Part shown: positions 42,556-52,507 of the stretch, in pieces
Layout of the letters: every line of letters begins with the position of its first letter
Numbering within the stretch: the stretch's first letter is position 1
The notes under the pieces: model-generated
What the model was told of the DNA's origin: nothing
Databases searched by the model: none
Seen by the model: only the letters and a program-made list of their open reading frames with translations
Assembly (NCBI GenBank): GCA_030407315.1
Contig: JALQPE010000931.1
Coordinates: 1 to 64,000, forward strand
DNA: 64,000 nt
Source: Asparagopsis taxiformis
Taxonomy: Eukaryota > Rhodophyta > Florideophyceae > Bonnemaisoniales > Bonnemaisoniaceae
Direction: 5' to 3'
Made by a program: the position numbers and the translations under genes

Positions 42556-44238
42556 TCACCCTTCGTCAGAGTCCATATTAAAGCCCAGTGTGCCCGGTTC
42601 ATTTTGATCAAACTGTAACAAGTCCATGTCGAAACTGAAATTGTCTCTGGGCATGTCCAGATCTGTAAACCCGTCACCTTCTCGCCGCAGCACATCATCT
42701 GTGACTGCATCGCTCATGGGCACACCAAACTCACTGTTTCCTTCTCGACTCGTCATATTTGGTGTAATCAACACAGCTTCGCTTTTCCCTGACTTCCCGT
42801 GTCGAGTTGCAAATTGGCCGCTTTGGTTATCCAACTTATCATCCATTTCATCCGTTGGTCGCTTTCCCGAACCTTCTGATACCATGCGCACATTGTCTCC
42901 AACAGCTACTCCGACATTTGACGTGCCTAGAGCCGCTTCCGAGGCATGTTGTTTCATGTTATTCGATCGTACATATTTCAACTGTTGCGAGCAGAATGCC
43001 TCCGCACCAACCGCTGCGATTGCTTGTGATGCTATCAATTCACAATTCACTTGAGAGATTTGTTGCATATCCGCCGCTGCGACCGCCGACTTCGCTGCCG
43101 CAGTAGCAGCTTTCGCCACACCTGCAGGATCCGGTGCAAGGTTCAAATCATCCAACGGAGTTGTTGACCGTTCACGTGAGGAACCTGAACCGGAAGATAC
43201 TGAGTTCAACAGATACATTTCACCAGCCGCTGTGGCGGCAACAGCTGCCGCAACGACCGTCTTGACTGGGCTGTTTGCACCACCGACTGCTGGAATTCTA
43301 TTTACAATGCTTGACGGCATGCCTTGGGGAAGAATATCAAATTCGGGACTCTTCCGATGTGATGAACCTCCACTTAAACTTCCTGATGCGCTTTTCCCAC
43401 TGCCATTTGTGTCTTCCAGAGCTGTCGGTGCATCACCAGAAAGGTCCAGAGAGGCGTACGGAATAATGTTGCACAGATCATCGTCTAGAGTGGCATTTGC
43501 AGTCGGTGAGTAGATATCAGTATCCTGTCCGACGCGAAATACCGAGTCCGGCGCCGTTGGTAATGAGCCGTGTGCTGCCGATGAGGCATTATTGGACGAC
43601 ATGGGGAAGCTCTCCTGCAGGAAAGCATTACAATCATCCGGGCGTAGCACAGGAGGCGGTGGATGTTGTATAGGATTGTTGTTTTGAACAAGATGGTCAT
43701 TGTTTCTTAGGCTGATTGCGGACTGAGCGGTTCGATGAGTATCCCTACGATGCTTCCGCTTCAAAGCCTTTGAGTTTCGTTTTCGCGTGGGGAGTTGGGT
43801 GCGTGGATGGGTAGGAGGCGGAGGGGGTTGTGGCGGGGAGGGATTCACGGGGGTTGGATTGGGTTCTGTGACAGGTGTAGAATTTCGCGAACGGGAACGT
43901 GCGCGGAATTCAACGCCACGAGAGCGAAGAGTTCGTGAAATAGGGGTGCAGAAATGACTAACGGAATGGGCGGAATGAACGGCGGCGTCGCACTTATCGC
44001 AGAAGGTTGTACCCTCACTTTCGCAATATGTAGTCGCGGGCGCATCGTCGCAATGTTCGCAAAAGGGCAACGCGGTGACGGCGCTGGAGAGGTCGACACG
44101 CTGATGACGAGGGTGGTTTTGATGCAGGTCGCGATCACATTGGGCGCAGAGAACGTTTCTGTGCGCGACGCAAAACACAACGGCGGCAGCGGCGGAGCAT
44201 CCGTCGCACACAGCTCGTACGCCCACAAGACGGGTCAT
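42556..44238 (-). CDS. Double B-box zinc-finger protein without CCT domain
   Basis: 560 residues. Two B-boxes lie at the N-terminus: the first begins CDGCSAAAAVVFCVAHRNVL (Cys11, 14, 23, 31, 34, His26/39), the second begins CEHCDDAPATTYCESEGTTF (Cys60, 63, 72, 80, 83). This is the arrangement of plant B-box/CONSTANS-like proteins that regulate light, clock and flowering genes. The remaining 450 residues are Ser/Ala/Pro-rich and disordered, with a basic Arg/Lys stretch (TRKRNSKALKRKHRRD) that could be a nuclear signal and an acidic end (FDMDLLQFDQNEPG) resembling an activation region. I see no CCT domain. The start is the ATG at 44236-44238. It converges with uL14m, 96 bp apart. Confidence 0.85.
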   Translation of the reverse strand: MTRLVGVRAVCDGCSAAAAVVFCVAHRNVLCAQCDRDLHQNHPRHQRVDLSSAVTALPFCEHCDDAPATTYCESEGTTFCDKCDAAVHSAHSVSHFCTPISRTLRSRGVEFRARSRSRNSTPVTEPNPTPVNPSPPQPPPPPTHPRTQLPTRKRNSKALKRKHRRDTHRTAQSAISLRNNDHLVQNNNPIQHPPPPVLRPDDCNAFLQESFPMSSNNASSAAHGSLPTAPDSVFRVGQDTDIYSPTANATLDDDLCNIIPYASLDLSGDAPTALEDTNGSGKSASGSLSGGSSHRKSPEFDILPQGMPSSIVNRIPAVGGANSPVKTVVAAAVAATAAGEMYLLNSVSSGSGSSRERSTTPLDDLNLAPDPAGVAKAATAAAKSAVAAADMQQISQVNCELIASQAIAAVGAEAFCSQQLKYVRSNNMKQHASEAALGTSNVGVAVGDNVRMVSEGSGKRPTDEMDDKLDNQSGQFATRHGKSGKSEAVLITPNMTSREGNSEFGVPMSDAVTDDVLRREGDGFTDLDMPRDNFSFDMDLLQFDQNEPGTLGFNMDSDEG

Positions 44239-44928
44239 GAACGAACGGCCTTTTGGATCAGAGATGCAGGGATGTCATGAGCGGGTGGCGGGAGCGACGG
44301 GATAGGGACGAACGCTGCGCTAGTAGTGATGCATCAAGGGGGCAAAGAAGGATGAGTGCGATGGACTAGCTGGTCTATGGTGGCTGTGCAGATCGGTGGT
44401 GGGGCGTGAACGCGGATGTATAGTGGCTCGATGGTGGCGCTTTCGTAGGTGCCACAAAAGCGCTGTGGTGGCAGATAGGGAACACAAATATCTGAATAAC
44501 GGAAATGGCGCCTCCGCTATACTTGTCGCGAACCGTCGTTTCAGATATTTCAAAGTATTTAGGCACTGATTGGCTGCATTGACATGCCTCACACCGCATA
44601 ATTCGCATCATCGCCTTCCATGGCACCACAACAATTTTGTTCACCAAATATCAGCCGTCAGTTCCCAGTCGAGTGGCTATCTGCTCCAACCACATGGCTC
44701 CACCGACCACTCAATCCGTATCATCTGAGGCGCGTGCGCCTCTCCTGTTGTGTACGTGTACACCGATGAGAATGGATGCTCTACCTACGACACCTATGCC
44801 ACGTCGTACACGTTTCCCATCTGATCTCCGCCTCCTCTCTCACTCTCGATCCGTAATCCCCGACGTGCCAAGTGGGTATCCGCGTCGAGTTATTCCACCC
44901 TCATTGTGTCCTCCTTGTTCATCGCATC
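44239..44928. promoter_or_regulatory. Intergenic region upstream of B-box gene
   Basis: About 690 bp, no gene supported. It holds the promoter of the B-box gene (minus strand) and possibly the promoter of the small ORF at 44929. Confidence 0.4.
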
Positions 44929-45225
44929 ATGGCTGAACATGCAGCAGCGTTCATCACTCCTGCCTCCGCGGTTTCCCTTCGAAAACATTGCCATCGCTCC
45001 TCGTGCAATGTCCATCGCTTTGCCACTCGTTCGCGACCATCTCGATGCGCCCAACCGATCATGTTGGCGCCGGACGCCCTACAACACACACTCAACTTGC
45101 TAGCAAGCACTGCCGATGTGGGTCCCTTCACAAATGTTCCCGTCGAAAGCACCGGACTCGCTGTTGCGATCGGCGCTGGTACATTACTCGCAGCATTCAT
45201 TTCGTTTGTGATTGTAAGGTTCTGA
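44929..45225 (+). CDS. Putative small plastid-targeted single-span membrane protein
   Basis: 98 residues from the ATG at 44929. The first 45 residues are rich in Ala, Ser, Arg and His with nearly no acid (MAEHAAAFITPASAVSLRKH), as expected of a plastid transit peptide. The mature part (LNLLASTADVGPFTNVPVES) leads into one hydrophobic helix GLAVAIGAGTLLAAFISFVI with a final VRF. The pattern suits small thylakoid proteins of photosystems or cytochrome b6f, but I match it to no known subunit. The last codons before the stop contain GTAAGG, a possible donor, so the gene could continue in an exon I cannot place. Expression is unproven. Confidence 0.45.
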   Translation: MAEHAAAFITPASAVSLRKHCHRSSCNVHRFATRSRPSRCAQPIMLAPDALQHTLNLLASTADVGPFTNVPVESTGLAVAIGAGTLLAAFISFVIVRF

Positions 45226-45448
45226 CTCTAGTTTGATAGAAAATTGCGCATGCTCGCATGCTGCTTTACATATTCCACATCGCGCTGTGGCGCGATATGT
45301 CGTATCTCGGATACGCTCTTATCATGCTTTAACGAATCGCATCAATAAATGATGATTTTGCTGTGCTCTGCTCGTGATTGACACCCACTAAATAGCCACT
45401 CGTTTGCTCAAAATTCACTTAGTCTGCCTGCTCGGCTGCTCATTCACA

Positions 45449-47005
45449 TTACAATAGTGCTGGCACTACTGGTAAGAATGGTCTAAGCGCAACATAGAAC
45501 AAAACCGTAACGAGCGCCGAAAACGGCAGCGTTACACCCCAAGATCCAGCGATGGACAGCAACACATTTCTGTTCACAGCTGCACGATCACCATTCGACA
45601 ATCCGATCGCAACAATACATCCGATCAATGTGTGTGTAGTGGAAACAGGTAGACCCAGTTCGGAAGCAATCAATACCGTTAAAGCAGTGCTCAACTCCAC
45701 CGAAAATCCCATCGTCGGCTTCAGCTTTGTAATCTTCTTTCCAACCGTCTCCATAACCGGTTTTCCAAACAAACCTAAACCGGTCGAAATACCCAGTCCG
45801 CCCAATACGAGGACCCACGGCGGAATGCTCACCATGCTCCCTATCCGTCCATTATTTATCCACATGGTATACATGGCAGCAAACGGCCCGATCGCATTGG
45901 ACACATCATTTGAACCGTGTGAAAACGCCAATAAACATGCAGTGACCACCTGGAGCACTTTGAAAATTCGCTCCACATCCTCCTGCTGCTCCTCATACGA
46001 CACCTCGTTCATAAGCTGCTGCGAGCGCGATCCAGGCGGCAGCAAGGTACCATCATTGTTCACACCAAACTTGCGTGTGATATATTGCTTGGAATGAATC
46101 GCGGTAGCAAGTGCACCTGCGACGCCCGCACAAGCCAACGCCACGCCCAGCGCAATATACAGCACGCGATCCGGTGTGAGCGACGAGAAGCGTGCGCCCT
46201 TGCCGAGCACGAAGAGTGTCAGCACAAACGACGATCCACCGGAGAGGATTGGCATGAAACGACGTGTAGCGGCGGCTGGTCGTTTAGCATTCACGATAAC
46301 AACGGAGATGGTCTTGTACAAACTTGTAGAAATGAGGCCGCCAATCATCGGCGAGAGGAACCACGACGCAACGATGCGTTGAACGGCGCTATAATTTATG
46401 CCCCAACCGGACACGATGCCGAGTCCGACCAGCGCACCGACGACGCTGTGGGTGGACGAAACGGGGAGGCCGAAGCGTGTGGCGACGGCCATCCACACGG
46501 TGCATCCGACGAGCACGCTGAGCATGCCGAGCATGTAACTGACGGGGGCGGTGAGCGTCGCGGCGCCGATCGTCACGACACCGGATGAAATGGTCTTTGT
46601 GACGGTACTACCGAAGAGCACTGCTCCGGCAAATTCCATGACGGCACCGATGGCGAGCGCGGTGGTGACCTTGATTGCGCCGGTGCCCACGGCAGTGCCG
46701 AGGGAATTGGCGACATCGTTTGCGCCGAGCGCTGCGCTGAGAGCGAATGCTACGATGCCGCCGAGTATGATGAGCACGGTGGGGGTGAGAACGAGCATGG
46801 AGGGCGCTGTGCGTGTCGGCGATTGGGCGGTGGACGGCGCATGAGTCGAGATGGGGCGGTTGGGTGGAGATAAGCTGGGGGGACGAAAGGCGGTGCGACG
46901 GAGCGAATGCAAGGCGGTTGATCGTTGTCGTGCGGTTGCGCAGCGCGCTGTTATGGGACGGAGGTTGAAGGAGCATGGGGGAATGTAAGCGTGAAGGGGT
47001 GTCAT
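45449..47005 (-). CDS. PiT-family (SLC20/PHO4) phosphate transporter
   Basis: 518 residues from the ATG at 47003-47005, or 449 from the next ATG at 46798. Both halves carry the PiT signature: GANDVANSLGTAVG at about 94-107 and HGSNDVSNAIGPFAAMY in the C-terminal half. About ten or more hydrophobic helices surround them, with a hydrophilic loop (EEQQEDVERIF) in the middle. Members import inorganic phosphate with Na+ or H+; red algae are reported to have Na+-type PiT and H+-type plastid PHT2 forms. The first 70 residues are Arg/Ser/Pro-rich without helices and could be a plastid transit peptide, so plastid envelope and plasma membrane locations are both possible. Head-to-head with the NT-C2 gene. 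Confidence 0.9.
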   Translation of the reverse strand: MTPLHAYIPPCSFNLRPITARCATARQRSTALHSLRRTAFRPPSLSPPNRPISTHAPSTAQSPTRTAPSMLVLTPTVLIILGGIVAFALSAALGANDVANSLGTAVGTGAIKVTTALAIGAVMEFAGAVLFGSTVTKTISSGVVTIGAATLTAPVSYMLGMLSVLVGCTVWMAVATRFGLPVSSTHSVVGALVGLGIVSGWGINYSAVQRIVASWFLSPMIGGLISTSLYKTISVVIVNAKRPAAATRRFMPILSGGSSFVLTLFVLGKGARFSSLTPDRVLYIALGVALACAGVAGALATAIHSKQYITRKFGVNNDGTLLPPGSRSQQLMNEVSYEEQQEDVERIFKVLQVVTACLLAFSHGSNDVSNAIGPFAAMYTMWINNGRIGSMVSIPPWVLVLGGLGISTGLGLFGKPVMETVGKKITKLKPTMGFSVELSTALTVLIASELGLPVSTTHTLIGCIVAIGLSNGDRAAVNRNVLLSIAGSWGVTLPFSALVTVLFYVALRPFLPVVPALL

Positions 47006-47353
47006 GATATTTTGTGGATTGCGGACACGCCTGAAGCGTGTTGCGGTGTATTGTCAAAGCTGCAAACGAACGGGTCGAGTCAATTGAGTTATCAAAGGAT
47101 GAAGATGGAATGGCATCCGTATGGGGAGAGTGCGAGATGAGATGCATGGGTAACCGAATAGTCAAAGGCAGCAGCGTGTGGCCAATGACTGCAACAGTAC
47201 ACGTATCGTGACACATGCGTCACACTATGTTGAGCATTTGCAGATATGACAATGTAATGTGCAAGCGCCACGTGTCCCATGATAACGCCATTCTCACTTG
47301 AACACACTGCCGCCAGCTGCTTGGGTAGCCAACGCTCTCATGACGAGCACACC

Positions 47354-48352
47354 ATGCGTGCGCGCTTTCGAAAAGGTCCGGAGCGCGTCTTCCGCGTTCA
47401 ACTCATCGTTCATCGATTGAACTCCATACCCGTCATTCATCGTCTCCTCCATGTGCATTGGCGCTCGCGCTACGCGCACCCACCCGATGGAACCACAGAT
47501 GCCAAGGCCGTCGAGCCTGGCAACGTAATCAATTGGAATACCACTATCAATTTCACAATCACAGTGCCCTCCGACCCCTCCGACCCCGCTCTTCTGCTCC
47601 CGACTCCCCTCGCCCTCCAGCTCCGCTCCGAGCGTCGCGCCCGATGGCTGGGCGCTCTGACCTACGACAACGAGGGCGTCGTGCATGTCGATCTCTCCGA
47701 GCTCGCTTCCATTGGCTTCATTTCGCGCAATTTCCTCGTTCAAAACAGCTTGCTCAACACCACTCTCAAGCTCTCCATTCGTATTACCCATCAATCAGGC
47801 GACAAAATCTTCCGCACAAGAGCCGTGCTGCCCGATGACGACCTCAATCAACAATCGTCATCAGCTTCCATACTACCACGTACCCATTCCATTCCCGCAG
47901 ACAGAAGGTCCAAGCCCAATTTGTCCTCCTCCACTACATTTGCCACCGACACCGATTCGACAACAAGGTATGACGAGCCGCAGACGCCTTGCACTGTACT
48001 GCGCAACTCGATTGTTGACGTTGATGACAAGCAAAAGCCCGTTTACGAAACCATTTTCACCTCGCGCATTCGCGACATATGGCCATCTCATATCCTGTCT
48101 TCGAGACATGACGCCTCCGAATGCGTCAACAACATGTTTGCCGCCGTTTGCGCACAGGCCGGAATCGGAGTAGCAGTCGATTCGTCGTCGACAGAGGAGG
48201 CTATTCCCAAATCGCTCAGTCTGGGAGTTTTAGGCGATGGGCGTGACCTCGTGCACGACAAAGTTCATCCCGCTTCGTTTGGGCCTGGATCGCCCATATT
48301 CAAATCGAGCTCGGAGAGCGAGATTCCCGCACGTCATAGCTCAGTTCCCTAG
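47354..48352 (+). CDS. NT-C2 domain protein
   Basis: 332 residues from the ATG at 47354; the ATG at 47279 would add 25. The first 150 residues fit the N-terminal C2 (NT-C2) type: RVFRVQLIVHRLNSIPVIHR, a strand with LLHVHWRSRYAHPPDGTT, and WLGALTYDNEGVVHVDLSEL, LNTTLKLSIRITHQSGDKIF. NT-C2 domains occur in plant and animal proteins that attach organelles to actin or membranes, with calcium-independent lipid binding. The rest is Ser/Pro/Asp-rich and disordered with no second recognised domain. The choice of start is uncertain; the second ATG puts the domain right at the beginning. Converges with the unknown gene, 127 bp. Confidence 0.65.
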   Translation: MRARFRKGPERVFRVQLIVHRLNSIPVIHRLLHVHWRSRYAHPPDGTTDAKAVEPGNVINWNTTINFTITVPSDPSDPALLLPTPLALQLRSERRARWLGALTYDNEGVVHVDLSELASIGFISRNFLVQNSLLNTTLKLSIRITHQSGDKIFRTRAVLPDDDLNQQSSSASILPRTHSIPADRRSKPNLSSSTTFATDTDSTTRYDEPQTPCTVLRNSIVDVDDKQKPVYETIFTSRIRDIWPSHILSSRHDASECVNNMFAAVCAQAGIGVAVDSSSTEEAIPKSLSLGVLGDGRDLVHDKVHPASFGPGSPIFKSSSESEIPARHSSVP

Positions 48353-48479
48353 TGCTACTAACCGATTCACTCGGCTCGAAAACGTAGTATCAACGCCACA
48401 CAAAAACCAAAACGTGTCGAGCCGCCCAATATTTATAAACACGTAAACACACAGCTCTAGCATTTGTCCATGTCTACCC

Positions 48480-49364
48480 CTATAACACCACCCATTTGCC
48501 GTCTCTAAATACACGCTTCGGCCTTTGCTTGTGCACCAGCGCCGGGGGGTCAGTGACATTCGCAAGGTTTCGCGGTGGCGACGCGGGCGCTTCACGCCGT
48601 TCACCTCGATCCGATCCCGACTGCGAGCCTTCTGTTCCGGACAACTGGCGCGAAAAGGCTTCAAAGGCAGCATCACGACCTCCCCGCGAATCGGACGCCA
48701 AGTTTTCCTGTCTATACCCTCTCAACTCATCCAATAGCAACAACGACCAAAAGTGAAACGACGACAACAAATCAGTTGTGTTCTTTTCGTTGCGTCTGAC
48801 CACAGCAGTAACATCGTCGAGCTGCAACTGCAGAGCGGCGATGCGACAGCGCAGCTCGGCAAACGACTCGTGCGACGGCGCGTATTCCTCGTCGCCATTG
48901 GCAAAGTCCGGGACATGCTGCGAAAGCTTTGCAGCGTCGGCGAGCAATTGGGGCTGCGCAAAGAGGGTGTGCATCGCGGCCGAGGCGCGATCTGCGTCGG
49001 GCGCCTGGTGAAGGCCCACATCGACGGCCCAGGGATCGTCGGCGAGGAACATGACGCCAAGCACGCCGAGCCACGGGGTGGCGTCGCAGCGACGCACGGC
49101 GTCCACCAGCGCGGAGAGCAGCATGACGGCGCCGTCGGCGAGTTGGGTCACGTCGGGCGTGGACGGGGCACGCGTCAGAGCGGAGAGTGCACGCGGCGAA
49201 ACGGCTGGACGCCAGACGTGACGTGACCAACGGTTGAGATGATGCAACACGTGCGTGGTTGGCACGGCGCGAATGCCGGATGTGAAGGCGTCATGCGGCG
49301 TCGGTGTCGTACTGGTTGCTAGCGTCGTCAACGCTACCGTGAGCCAGGCAGGCGATGATGACAT
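48480..49364 (-). CDS. Unknown protein, possible coiled coil
   Basis: 294 residues from the ATG at 49362-49364; an in-frame GTG upstream is not used. I recognise no family. The N-terminal 150 residues are helical-looking and rich in Ala, Leu and Trp (APSTPDVTQLADGAVMLLSA), residues 167-195 have heptad-like hydrophobic spacing (LRCRIAALQLQLDDVTAVVR), LLLLDELRGYRQE follows and the end is RPKRVFRDGKWVVL. The DNA is very GC-rich, so other frames are open too, but this frame alone has a compact protein with a strong C-terminus, which makes it the likely gene. A palindrome sits 168 bp before the ATG. Confidence 0.6.
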   Translation of the reverse strand: MSSSPAWLTVALTTLATSTTPTPHDAFTSGIRAVPTTHVLHHLNRWSRHVWRPAVSPRALSALTRAPSTPDVTQLADGAVMLLSALVDAVRRCDATPWLGVLGVMFLADDPWAVDVGLHQAPDADRASAAMHTLFAQPQLLADAAKLSQHVPDFANGDEEYAPSHESFAELRCRIAALQLQLDDVTAVVRRNEKNTTDLLSSFHFWSLLLLDELRGYRQENLASDSRGGRDAAFEAFSRQLSGTEGSQSGSDRGERREAPASPPRNLANVTDPPALVHKQRPKRVFRDGKWVVL

Positions 49365-49794
49365 GGGGTACGGACGGCCTTTGTGTACAAGGCGGAGGGA
49401 AGGTTGCACGTGACATGTATTGTGCGATGAATGCGCGAGTGTTGCGGCAGATGAGTTGTGTGCTTTGATATGAATTGTAACGAGTTGTGTCGTGGCGCGG
49501 TGGGACGACAGCACTCGATGTACCCGAAGGGTACCCTCGAGGGTAGTTTGATGAATTTTATAGTGAGTGCGTGTCGTCCAATGATATTATTAGGTTATTT
49601 GCTTTCATTTTGGGGCAATCTCATGCGGGAGGGATGACACGTGCCCCAGCGAGTGTGGAATATGTAAAACTGGCACGGGGTAGCAAGGGTAGGGTACCCT
49701 TGGATAGCTCCAGAAATTTATTGACTAGATTCTACCATCTGGTCTGGCTGCAAAAAGTAAGAAATAAACGTATGCCATTCGAACTAACAGGCAT
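49365..49794. promoter_or_regulatory. Promoter region of unknown gene with repeated palindromes
   Basis: 430 bp between the stop of LHC and the unknown gene, both on the minus strand. It holds TACCCTCGAGGGTA at 49532-49545, an overlapping TACCC-GAA-GGGTA at 49521-49533 and AGGGTACCCT at 49691-49700. They form a cluster of TACCC/GGGTA half-sites. No gene is supported. Confidence 0.5.
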
Positions 49795-50530
49795 TTAGAA
49801 CTTGGGCAAAAGGTTTCCAGAGGTCACCTGCTCAATCATGTTCTGGTTGGTGATAGCGGCGTGGTGGATGGCACCAGACACCGCGACCATGGCAAGACGG
49901 CCATTCTTAATCTCGTTCACTTGATAGGTAGCAAACTTTGCGGGGTCCTTTCCGAGGCCGAGCGGGTCGAAGCCAAAGTCTCCCGGCTTGCGGTCGCTGC
50001 CACCGTTGGTCATTTGGATGACGGCGGGCATGGTCATAATCTCAAAGAATGAGCACCACAACAGGATCTGCAACATAGAACCGTTGTGCACACCCCAGTC
50101 GTGACGACGGATGACCAGATGCGGCGCCTCTGAGTAGAAGGGGAATGTGTACAGCTCGGCGACAGCCAGACCGAGGACGGCGAGAAGGCAGACACGGGCG
50201 TGCTTGATCTCAGCCTCCTGCAGGAACTTGATGTTCAAGAAGCTGGAGATGTTCAGCGGGTCTGTGGCGAACAATAGACAACATGGTTAGTTAACAGAAC
50301 AGTGCACCAAGCGTTGTATTCCAAGCGCCAGAAGACAGTCACGTACCGAAACCGACGTAGCCGGGGAGGGAGGAGTCGAGGGCAGCAGGGGCATCCATGA
50401 AGGGCATGGAGGGGCTCTTGCCAGACATGGAGACACGGGCGGCAACCTTGGTGTTGACATTGCAGACCTTGGAGCCTGTGAAGGCACCGGCGGTGAGGCT
50501 GGGGGCGGCGAACGAGCTAATGAATGCCAT
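49795..50530 (-). CDS. Red-lineage light-harvesting chlorophyll protein (Lhcr), two exons
   Basis: Reverse-strand join of 50530-50347 and 50261-49795 around an 85-bp intron (donor GTACGT, acceptor CACAG), 216 residues. A plastid transit peptide ([20 protein letters not shown]) precedes [22 protein letters not shown], with GFDPLN spanning the junction. Helix 1 has [19 protein letters not shown] (the Arg/Glu/His chlorophyll-binding pattern); the middle helix has [20 protein letters not shown]; helix 3 has [30 protein letters not shown] motif lies before the third helix. In red algae these proteins surround photosystem I and pass energy to it. High expression is likely but not visible from sequence. 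The start is the ATG at 50528-50530. Confidence 0.95.
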
Positions 50531-50991
50531 TTTTGATCGGTAGGTGTGGGTGTGGAGAAGATGGATGGGGTTTTCGCAAGGGTGAGATGAGCGAATGGTT
50601 GAAAGCCGTGGAAGTATTGCTGTGCTTATAACAGTAGTGGGGATGCGTTGAATGGGCTGCTATGTGCACGAATGTCGTACGAAAACCGCGCGGAGAAAAG
50701 AAGGCAACACGAGCTGCAAAACCTACGAGGTGCATAGAATTGGGCCAAAATCGAGGGACAAATCCTCAAGATCAGAAGAGATAACCCAATTGGGCAGCAG
50801 CATTTTCCATTTCATATCTACAGACGGTATCGAAGCTTACTGGCCACCAATGCGCTAGATTTTTTTATTCTGCAGGTGCACGCACTTCTTCAAGCTCAAA
50901 TGTTTTTCCAACCGTCACTTTGAATCTCATCTGCTCCAACCACCGGAGCTGCGCGGAGCTGCCTGATCTGCCACTTGGCTTTACCTCATTT
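50531..50991. promoter_or_regulatory. LHC promoter and 3' flank of sugar transporter
   Basis: About 460 bp. The 100 bp next to 50531 form the LHC leader/promoter on the minus strand. No TATA box is obvious and no gene is supported. Confidence 0.4.
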
Positions 50992-52458
50992 CTACACGTT
51001 GTACACGTCTTCATCCTTGCATCTTTGCGGAACCGTTACGAACGCCACCGCTAATGCCGCCACCAAATTAGCCCCGCCTGCAACTGCAATCACTGCATCC
51101 AAATTGCCCCGTGCCGCGCGCACGATGAACCCGCCACTGACGCTCGCAACCAACCCCGGCGTAGCCTGCGATAAGTTGAATGTGGCCACGTGCAATCCCA
51201 CTTCCTCCTCCTCCATCTCCTTCAATATCGACGTCACAATCGCCCACGGCGTCGTGAACGCCGATGATAGCGTCGGAAATATGCTGCACAATAATATCGC
51301 AGCACCAATTCTCCCCGGTCGGAGCACATTCAGTATCAATGAAACACCCGTAATCATTAAACTTGCCGCCCACAATCTCCGCACTCCCAATATCCGCCCC
51401 GCGATCGGTACCAACGGCGCAAATAGCATGCTCAGAACCGCCATCCCCAATAATGCCCCGTTTCCGAATTGAACGCCCTCTTCGAACAGCCGATGCGCCG
51501 CAGATCCAGGCGCAGCATCCGCCGATCCACCAAATACCTCGCGTCCAACCCAGTCGCATCCGTAGATGACTATGTACACCAGTCCCAAATAGGTGAACCA
51601 CTGCACGACAAAAACACCCATGATCCCGTCTGGCATGTCGCGCAATGCGGTAAAGCTACGACGCACACATCTAGAAATCACCGATACAATCCCCGTAGAT
51701 TCCTCGTCTTTCGTGCCCATGCGCTGTTGTTCATCGACGAATGCCACCGTGATGCCCGTCAATGTGACGATTATCAGAGCGGCCGCTGCAAATGTTACCC
51801 GAATACCAGACGTAAACGCGCCTAGAGCGTACCCGATAGATTTTCCGACCCCGTTTGCTACGGCGAAAAAACTGTTCCCCAACGCCAACTGCCGTATCGG
51901 AACCACATCCGTCAGCAGCGCTCGTGTGGGTGTCTGTAATAAATTGATTGCAAAGTCAACGATCCAGAACGCTGCTACGCCGATCAGTAACCCCGTTCGT
52001 GATCCGCCGCCTGACTTGCTCACTGGATCTCCGAGCAGTCGTGCAATTTCACCGCTGTTGCTGAACAGTAACAATCCGAGTACGGTCATACAACATCCAC
52101 CAATCATGAATGGGCGACGTCTTCCTAATCGGCTCCTGCATCGGTCTGAGAATTGTCCGACAACAGGTTGGACTAGTGTGCCAGTTACCGGACCTGCTAG
52201 CCATGCAAGTCCGACTTCGCTGTCTGGTAGACCCAGTTTGCGTAGATGAGCAGTGGCATGGCCAATTAGTACAGCCCATGCCAGTTGAACTCCTGCGAAA
52301 GAAAGTGCTGGAAGAGCGACTTCTCGCCACCCTTTTATCTCTTCGTCTTCTTCATCATTGACTTGTTTCAGCTCGCATACTGTTTTTCGCGTGTCCAGAA
52401 TGTAGTCTTCAATGGGATTGTTTTTCGAACTTTCAACATCGCTGTCGAGATACGTCAT
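50992..52458 (-). CDS. SUT/SUC-type sugar transporter (GPH, MFS)
   Basis: 488 residues from the ATG at 52456-52458. Twelve hydrophobic helices are likely. Cytosolic loop RLGRRRP at 110-116 is the diagnostic RxGRRxx motif of plant sucrose/H+ symporters and related GPH members; segments WLAGPVTGTLVQPVVGQFSD and TPTRALLTDVVP also fit. A long loop separates the two halves. Plant SUTs move sucrose with protons across the plasma membrane; red algae export or import small sugars including floridoside, so substrate and direction are not decided. The C-terminus (VPQRCKDEDVYNV) is short. An in-frame GTG lies upstream. Confidence 0.88.
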   Translation of the reverse strand: MTYLDSDVESSKNNPIEDYILDTRKTVCELKQVNDEEDEEIKGWREVALPALSFAGVQLAWAVLIGHATAHLRKLGLPDSEVGLAWLAGPVTGTLVQPVVGQFSDRCRSRLGRRRPFMIGGCCMTVLGLLLFSNSGEIARLLGDPVSKSGGGSRTGLLIGVAAFWIVDFAINLLQTPTRALLTDVVPIRQLALGNSFFAVANGVGKSIGYALGAFTSGIRVTFAAAALIIVTLTGITVAFVDEQQRMGTKDEESTGIVSVISRCVRRSFTALRDMPDGIMGVFVVQWFTYLGLVYIVIYGCDWVGREVFGGSADAAPGSAAHRLFEEGVQFGNGALLGMAVLSMLFAPLVPIAGRILGVRRLWAASLMITGVSLILNVLRPGRIGAAILLCSIFPTLSSAFTTPWAIVTSILKEMEEEEVGLHVATFNLSQATPGLVASVSGGFIVRAARGNLDAVIAVAGGANLVAALAVAFVTVPQRCKDEDVYNV

Positions 52459-52507
52459 GACCGACCGCACATATAGCAGATACGTGCCTACAGACGTTTA
52501 GAAAGAA

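Noticed and set aside
48753..49230. Long open frames on both strands over the unknown gene
   Set aside because: The region is very GC-rich, which lengthens all frames; only the chosen frame gives a sensible protein with an ATG.
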